Shown: positions 57,306 to 64,000 of the stretch, piece after piece | Position numbering within the stretch: position 1 is the first letter of the stretch | How the letters are laid out: the number at the start of each line of letters is the position of its first letter | Assembly: GCA_963678675.1 (NCBI GenBank) | Contig: OY783197.1 | Span: 11,528,304 to 11,592,303, forward strand | Direction: 5' to 3' | Length of the DNA: 64,000 bases | Source: Xiphydria camelus | Lineage: Eukaryota > Arthropoda > Insecta > Hymenoptera > Xiphydriidae | Position numbers and translations under genes: made by a program | The notes under the pieces: generated by a model | What the model was told of the DNA's origin: nothing | Databases searched by the model: none | What the model saw: the letters and a program-made list of their open reading frames with translations, nothing else

Positions 57306-58552
57306 TATATCTCCGTCACTGAATTTGGAAATTAATTTTTTGTAGTGATAGCAGATTGCAGTGCAGTTTCTGCATTGAAAATTTAGTGATAATAATGCTT
57401 ATTTTGTACTTTTATTTACAACACAGAATGGACTCGTCCCACAATTTTTTTATTTCATATTAAAAAAGCACGACGAATTAGTAATGAAAACATTTTTTTG
57501 CGAATTTTTATCACACTCCTTTACCTGCAAAAAAAATGGGAAACTCGGACATCAATTTGAACTTCTATATTTGCCGCGGCGGAAGTGACGCACACATTGT
57601 TAGACCAATAAGAAAGATTTGAACCCGGAGCGCCGAGTTGATAGGCGGACGCGCCGAGTGACAGTTCACAAAGTTGGCAACAATATGGCAACCGTAGAGC
57701 TTCCAGTTGGAAAATGCGCATGCTCTATGCCAACAAAGAATACGTCATTAAAGCGCGGCAATAGCGGAAGATTTGAAACATGGGCACATTTTAAAGTTTT
57801 TTTTATTAAATACTAGAGGGGATTTAAAAATGAACTGTTTTCACGAAACTGCAACACCTGTAGTATCTGCAACACCTTACATATTTTTAATTCATCACTT
57901 TTAATTACGCGGGACGAGCCCATTGTATATGGATGCGAAACTATTATACTGTCGGAGAAAATTGAACTAAGATATTCATTGGGATAGGTATTAAGGCTAA
58001 ATGTACCGTCTTTAGTTACAAATTTTGCCACCACGTGGCAGCACAAAAATGAGCTAATTTATCTTAGCAATTTTTTCCCCAACGAACGGTTCATTTTTTA
58101 ATCTGTAAACGGATTCTTGACTGTTTTCAATGTAGAATTTAATGAAATTGGTTATTAAAATTTTTAATTGAAAAATTTTATTAAAAAATGCTTTAAAAAC
58201 GTAAAAAACTGTACCTTTGTAAAAAATAGGGTTATAGAGACAAATAAAAAGTCTAACTGATAATTGCTATGGATTCGAATTTTGATTCTACCCAAAAACG
58301 TGATCGTAATCAGTAATTTCTGTATTCAACCGAGTGCTGGCGAGGCGAGTAAAGACACAGCGGGGCGAGGCGAGCAAAGACACAGCGGGGCGAGGCGAGC
58401 TTGCCTTCCATACTCTCGCGGTCGGCCTGCCTCGACGTGTCTCGGCAAGAGTGTGTGCCGGCATGAGAAAGAGAGCGAAGCATGAGACAGCGCGTGGCTA
58501 TAGAGTGGAGCAGGTTCAGGAGAAATGAAATGGTGTAGTCTTGCTTTACTAA
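57306..58552. other. No gene recognised; 25-bp tandem repeat
   Basis: At 58338-58400 GAGGCGAG(T/C)AAAGACACAGCGGGGC repeats twice with a third partial copy. A CpG-rich patch at 57570-57770 has no recognised coding content. Confidence 0.45.
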
Positions 58553-60524
58553 TAGTCGGAGAGCCAGAGCCAAAAAAGGTCTCTGAATTTAATAAGCCCA
58601 GTTTTTTTATAGTTTATTACAGTGGTTGTGTAGACAAACATACTGCGGTCAGTCAAGCGAAAGCTGGGGCATATGTCTCAGGGCCGCTATCAAAGTTGTC
58701 GTTCCTGCCGGGGTAATAATTTGAATTTAATAAGGTTGAAAATCGGTATACAACTTGTATATTGCATATAAATAAAGGTTACGAAGTCAGTCAGCTGAAT
58801 GTGGGGGCGGAGCTGGTCAGTCAGCAAAAAAATAAATGTAAATGTCGCGCGCGCTCGGCGTTGCAGGCGATTTCAAATCAGAGTATAGGAAAGAGCGCAG
58901 GTATACTCGTAGGGGGGGGGGGGGGGTAAGAGACAATAGCTCGGGGTCTGTTCCGTCGCACCGAGCGTACATAGGTCGTAAATATCACGGACAATTCGTT
59001 AACAGCCATCTCCCGCAGTGCCCGCTTTGACCGGTACCGTCATAAAAGTGATCCGAGCCGGCTAAAGGAGAGGAGTGTCCGATGCCGCCGATGAACAATT
59101 GGGGAATTTTGATACTTAGTTTTTCCATTTCGCCAGCGTCATCGACATCCCTCCTCTGGCCGATCAGGGCGCGTCGCGTCACGTTAACCCACGCTATCCC
59201 CTCCATTGGGCTACGATACGAATATATAAATTATTATTTAACGAACTAGATTCAATAGGCTATTAATTAATTATAATATAATAATATTGAAAATGTATTA
59301 TATATGTACAGAATAGACATTACAAATAATATTTTAATAACTCATTCATTATCAAATTCTGCCTCCGAGTCATCAAATTCGTTGATTTCGCTTAAACGTC
59401 AACAACGCAACTTCTTACTTCAATAGGTGTTCAAGTCATATCGATAATAAGTACGAAATAAACTATTTTGAGCATGCACAAAATGTTTATATTGAATTGT
59501 ATCTTACCTTAACTCTTGTCTATACTTTTTACTTAAAGCCGTAAACTTTCTGTAGCAAACTACATGGTAGCACTCAATTTGTCCTGGATTCGACGGCAAA
59601 GATATATTGTCATACGTTAAATTATATTTTGCACGAATTCGTAAAATTGCTTTACAATTTGATAAAGTCTTCTCTGTAAATTATATTAATAGCTGATGCT
59701 TCTTGAGGCAGAATACGCAAATTTTGTTCATTTTGAAACGAAACACATGCGTCACTCACTATGGTTTAACCATTGTTCAATACAACACGAATTGAGACAC
59801 GATACTTGATGGTTGATAGTACATTGAAGGACACGCTTTTAGCCCCGATTTATATATTCGCATCGTAGCCCAATGGAAGGAATAGCGTGGGCTAACGTGA
59901 CGCGACGCGACGCACCCTGATCGGCCAGGGGAAGGATGTCGATGACGCTGGCGAAATGGAAAAACTAAGTATCAAAATTCCCAAATTGTTCATCGGCGGC
60001 ATCGGACACTCCTCTCCTTTAGCCGGCTCGGATCACTTTTATGACGGTACCGGTCAAAGCGGGTACTGCGGGAGATGGCTGTTAACGAATTGTCCATGAT
60101 ATTTACGACCTATGTACGCTCGGTGCGACGGAACAGACCCCGAGCTATTGTCTCTTACCCCCCCTACGGGTATACCTGCGCTCTTTTCTATACTCTGATT
60201 TGAAATCGCCTGCAACGCCGAGCGCGCGAGAAATTAACATTTCTTTTTTTGCTGACTGACCAGCTCCGCCCCCACATTTAGCTGACTGACTTCGTAACCT
60301 TTATTTATATGCAATATACAAGTTGTATACCGATTTTCAACCTTATTAAATTCAAATTATTACCCCGGCAGGAACGACAACTTTGATAGCGTCCCTGAGA
60401 CATATGCCCCAGCTTTCGCTTGACTGACCGCAGTATGTTTGTCTACACAACCACTGTAATAAACTATAAAAAAAACTGGGCTTATTAAATTCAGAGACCT
60501 TTTTTGGCTCTGGCTCTTGGACTA
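58553..60524. mobile_element. TAGTCC-family element, 1.97 kb, TAA duplication
   Basis: TAGTCGGAGAGCCAGAGCCA at the left and TGGCTCTGGCTCTTGGACTA at the right, flanked by TAA at 58550-58552 and 60525-60527. Inverted arms of about 660 bp run to 59220 and from 59865 and pair nearly perfectly (for example GATCCGAGCCGGCTAAAGGA and CGTCATCGACATCCCT). The unique 640-bp centre is AT-rich with no ORF. Arms include a G15 run at 58914-58927 that is shorter in the other arm. Confidence 0.9.
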
Positions 60525-60527
60525 TAA

Positions 60528-61427
60528 TAGTCGAGGAGCTGGCATCCAAAATGGGCAAGAGTTTTCTCAAAGCTAATTTTTTGAGATCAGGTTACTTTTT
60601 AGTGATGGGAAGTAACTGTAGAGTCAGCACTTCCGGTACCGGAACACATGGCGCTGGGACGCTCGCAAAGGTGTTATATTAATTATAACGTCTCTAAACT
60701 ATTTTCTCAAAGCTCAAAATTTACAGAAAACGAGCACATATAATATAAAACAAGAATCCAAAAGTCAAGACAGCAAAATATAGGGACACGTGGCGTCAGC
60801 GCTACTTCATATCTACCTCTCAAAAAAATGACGCATGTCAAAGTGTTTTCTCAAGGCTACAATTCTCCAAAACATTAATTAAAACTATAAAGTTAATAAA
60901 GGAGACAGTCAAACTCATTTACAATATAAGTTTATGTATTATATTTCTGTAGGTCAACCTTTTATTTTGCAAGTTACAAATATACTAATATCTTCGGGTA
61001 AGTATGTTACTTCCAATTTGGTTTAAAAATATAAGTAAAAGGTACATAAGTGTACGAAGGAACGTTTAATTAATTTTTTATTTGCAAGCACCGTGCCACG
61101 TTAGCTAACATGGAAATAATCCCCTCCTATTAAGAAACAATGGATTAATTCCATGTTAGCTAACGCGAAATTAAATGTGCACGGTATTAGAAAATAAAAA
61201 GTTAATAAATGATCAATGTTTCTTCTACGCCTTCGTATGAGTGTGATGTCACTCAAATTATATGCAACTTTTTGTCATGAAATAACAGAAATTACACGGA
61301 CTTTTTTGTGCCTAACAAAAACTGGAAATTCGGTTGCTTTGTACGACGCGCAAAGTAGCAACATCTTTGGAGAGAGGGGGAGCGATATATAGAGAGACTG
61401 GACTACCAAGTCACCGCGCATCTAATT
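60528..61427. other. No gene; foldback near 61090-61185
   Basis: CACCGTGCCACGTTAGCTAACATGGAA at ~61090 pairs with TTCCATGTTAGCTAACGCG and GTGCACGGT near 61150-61185, a small MITE-like hairpin. The rest is AT-rich. Confidence 0.5.
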
Positions 61428-61800
61428 ATGTCTCTCTCTCTGTTTGCATTCATCTGTAAAAATGCTGGAATAGAGAGCAAAATTATCTCGGCCAAGCGTA
61501 AGTATGGCGTCTTAAAATATTCGCAACTAAAAGACTCTCTTGCTAATCAAGGCGATTTTTCCCCCCCTGTACTGACCGGCGACTCAACTATCAACATAAA
61601 TGAGATGCTTCCTGGGCACATTTATCGGCTACTAAACCAGGCAAAATCTACACTCACAGGCAGGCTGGGTTCAGATATGTCTGGAGCTCTGCGGGGTCAA
61701 TGATGGCCAAGAAGGCGAATGGTGGTCTGATACACACCATCATGTCCCCTGATGACATACAGAAGCTTATCAACCTCTATGGACAACATACAAATTAACA
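61428..61800 (+). pseudogene. LINE ORF1 remnant
   Basis: The frame from 61428 contains VLTGDSTININEMLPGHIYR and LLNQAKSTLTGRLGSDMSG, and after a frameshift near 61690 MMAKKANGGLIHTIMSPDDI continues to a stop near 61800. It precedes the endonuclease ORF by about 60 bp, the position of ORF1 in non-LTR retrotransposons. Its own domains (zinc knuckles) are not visible, so the assignment rests on context. Confidence 0.45.
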
Positions 61801-61857
61801 ATCAAGCTCAGGACTGAACAAACAATCTAGTACCACCCTACACCGAGGCAAAGTAAG

Positions 61858-64000
61858 TAAATTACGGGCATGTGTGTGCTGCTTAAACATAAATTCACTT
61901 CGTTCACATCTTAATGCTCTAAAGTCGCATCTTGCGACCAGCCCGGACTATCACATCATCGCTGTAACTGAAACCTGAATATCCAGCTCCATTCCGTCAG
62001 TCACTGTAGCTCTCCCTGGTTATATATTCCACCGAAATGATCGGAATACTAATGGTGGCGGGGTCGGCCTTTACGTACACGAATCCCTATCAACCAAAAT
62101 AATCTCAATGTCCGACTCCACCTGGTCAAGCAAGCCTGGAGTACCTGAATTCATCATGTATGAGATCATGGGGTCGCAATCTCCACCAATCTTTGCTGCA
62201 GTAGTCTACCGACCGCCTCATGCACCCTTCACTGCCCCTCGCGACCTTAGATTAGAGCTTGCGGGAGCAATGGAGGGCTACAGCCACAAGCTAATACTAG
62301 GTGACTTCAATGCCGATCAACTTTCGGATAATGCCCATGCCCAATACCGTATGTCTGACGGCAAGCGCAACACCACTTCGGCAGTTTTTACCGACGGTGG
62401 TCGAAAATTGCATTGGATCTAATGCAAGATTCGACCACCGTCGGTAAAAACTGCCGAAGTGGTGTTGCGCTTGCCGTCAGACATACGGTATATCAGGTCT
62501 CTCTTAAAGGATAACTCACTCTGTTTGGTTAACCATGGCTTCACTCACGTCACAGAAAACTCGCCAACTCAGCTTGATCTCTGTATAACTGATGAGTTAG
62601 ATGTTGTTCTGGGCTACGGCAGATCACACACTCCGCTTGGTGCTGGCCATCACCTAATTTTCGTCGAAATCACCATACATGGAATTCAACCTGAAGCCGA
62701 GTACATTCACACCAGAAAACTAAATAACATCTCTGTAGCCGATGAAACGCTAGCTGCTATTGACTGGAAAATTCTAGTGGACGATGCACACTCAACGGAC
62801 ATTGCTCTGGACAATTTCTATGATACATTTTTTACTGCTGTTGACCAAGTTGCGCCAATCGTTCGCGTTAGATTCAATGATACCAAACATGCTCCGTGGC
62901 TAACCAACGACTTGAGAGAAGCAGTGAGAAATCTATGCACAACATATACCGGTGCTGGAGACGGAACCGTTATAAATGTGACCTACTCGAATACAGGCGT
63001 CAACGTGACTTATGGCGCAGTCAACTTGAGAATGCGAGAACCTCGTACTACAAAACACGACTCCAAGGCCTCTCACCAGCTGCAACATGGAATGAATTGT
63101 GCAATCTCGGACTCATCAGACCTCGGAGCTCACCTCCGCTCGCTATCTCACCAGAAGCAATAAACCTGCACTATTTGTGAGCATCTGCAGGACCGACCCA
63201 GCAACCATAACTGGAATGGTGGAGCCTGATCGGCCACAATAGCTGAACTTAATCGACCAAAACTCGAGTTCTCACCTATCAGCAAGTACGACGTTACCAA
63301 AACCTTAAGAATAATCCGCTCAAACGCCCAAGGGGTTGATGGGATCAACTTAAAACTTGTAAATGGTGCTTTCAACGGTATCACGGCCTTTTGTGTAGAG
63401 TTCTTCAACCAATCAATCCGAGATTGCAACTTCTCTGCTGCCTGGAAAAAATCCATCATTATGCCAATCAACAAAATTCCATTACCATGCACAGCCTATG
63501 ACTACAGGCCCATCGCTCTCCTGCCTTTAATGAGTAAAATCTTTGAAAAAATTACCTCGGATCAAATTACTACCTACATCACTCGACACTCTCTCCTCGA
63601 CTCATTTCAATGTGGCTTCCGCCAGGGGCACAGTACGCAAACAGCACTGGTTAAACTTATCAATGATATCAAAAACAACAGCGATCGTAGGCAAGTCACA
63701 GTGCTCGTTCTTTTTGATTTTACCATGGCCTTCGATACTGTCTCCCACGACCTGCTCTTAATCAAACTATAACGGCTTGGGCTCTCGGAGAGAACACTAC
63801 TGTGGATCAAGTCATACCTCACAGGCAGAAAACAAGCCATCAAAACCTCAGATGGCTCACTCACCACCTGGCAGGATACCAACACCGGGGTACCCCAAGG
63901 ATCCGTCTTGGGGCCTCTGCTTTTCTCGCTTTTTATTAATGACATTGGCTCTGTCATCAAAAGTGCTAAACGTCTACTTTATGCGGATGACTTGCAAATC
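61858..64000 (+). pseudogene. LINE ORF2: endonuclease + reverse transcriptase (broken, runs off end)
   Basis: The apurinic-type endonuclease gives LNINSLRSHL (~61890), IIAVTET (~61960, with TGA at 61976-61978 where a Trp usually stands), GGGVGLYV (~62055), VVYRPPHAP (~62205) and LILGDFNAD (~62293). After a MITE it resumes with LVNHGFTHVTENSPTQLDLC (~62525) and GAGHHLIFVEI. RT follows with DYRPIALLPLMSKIFEK (~63500), GFRQGHSTQTALVKLINDI (~63615), FDFTMAFDTVSHDLLL (~63710), GVPQGSVLGPLLFSLFIND (~63890) and YADDLQI (~63980), the catalytic box, at the window end. The style is of the Jockey/CR1-like non-LTR clades; which clade cannot be settled. Frameshifts near 62935, a stop near 63178, a disordered 63180-63450 and a TAA at 63770 show it is inactive. 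Confidence 0.9.
62347..62488. mobile_element. Foldback MITE, CCGTATGTCTGAC family, copy 2
   Basis: CCGTATGTCTGACGGCAAGC and the complementary right end; 142 bp, TA at 62345-62346 and 62489-62490. It splits the LINE endonuclease domain, and excising it with one TA restores that frame. The stem is almost perfect with ~60-bp arms. Confidence 0.9.

Overview
This is an AT-rich eukaryotic, almost certainly insect, genomic window. The inference rests on a spliced trypsin-type host gene of the arthropod Stubble-like class and on very dense insect-type transposable elements. The element mix (pogo-like DDE element, Mutator-like element, ISL2EU/Harbinger, TTAA-flanked MITEs, Helitron, LINE, Ty3/gypsy) is compatible with a hymenopteran such as an ant, but the species cannot be read from the sequence. 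No bacterial-style genes, operons, CRISPR array or rRNA were seen, and no intact tRNA gene.

Host content. Only one host gene is well supported: the last two visible exons of a serine protease on the minus strand, 53628-53782 and 26595-26759. Their splice sites and phase fit exactly. The intron between them is about 26.9 kb, begins immediately before the catalytic GDSGGP segment, and is filled with nested mobile DNA. Upstream exons (His and Asp of the triad) are not seen and probably lie beyond the window.

Layout. 0.5-11.9 kb: a minus-strand Helitron Rep/helicase gene split by a 7.7-kb element (2119-9851) with ~320-bp terminal inverted repeats and a 3-bp target duplication; that element carries an ORF with an HALTGCD motif, itself hit by a MITE, and a nested 3.1-kb Mutator-like element (6413-9496). 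12-26.5 kb: sparse AT-rich intergenic DNA downstream of the protease, with a tRNA-like SINE, an unknown transposon ORF (13.8-14.9 kb) and several foldback MITEs. 26.8-53.6 kb, the protease intron: two TAGTCC-ended elements, an ISL2EU-like transposase/YqaJ pair with a Harbinger element inserted in the transposase, an element with 27 AAGAC/GTCTT motifs, a decayed Ty3/gypsy retrotransposon (38.6-44.6 kb), a pogo-like element (45.3-49.5 kb), a 2.1-kb nested palindrome and a solo LTR. 53.8-64 kb: a TTAA MITE, a 593-bp GA-rich microsatellite, an integrase-like pseudogene, a second long TAGTCC-ended element and the 5' part of a LINE that runs off the window end.

The most coherent unusual signal is a group of elements ending 5'-TAGTCC/TAGACG/TAGTCG with long inverted repeats. 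Three well-defined copies each have an identical 3-bp target duplication (GTA, TCA, TAA), and one of them holds the HALTGCD ORF as its only recognisable own coding content. Several insertions can be dated relative to each other because removing them together with one copy of the target duplication restores an interrupted reading frame.
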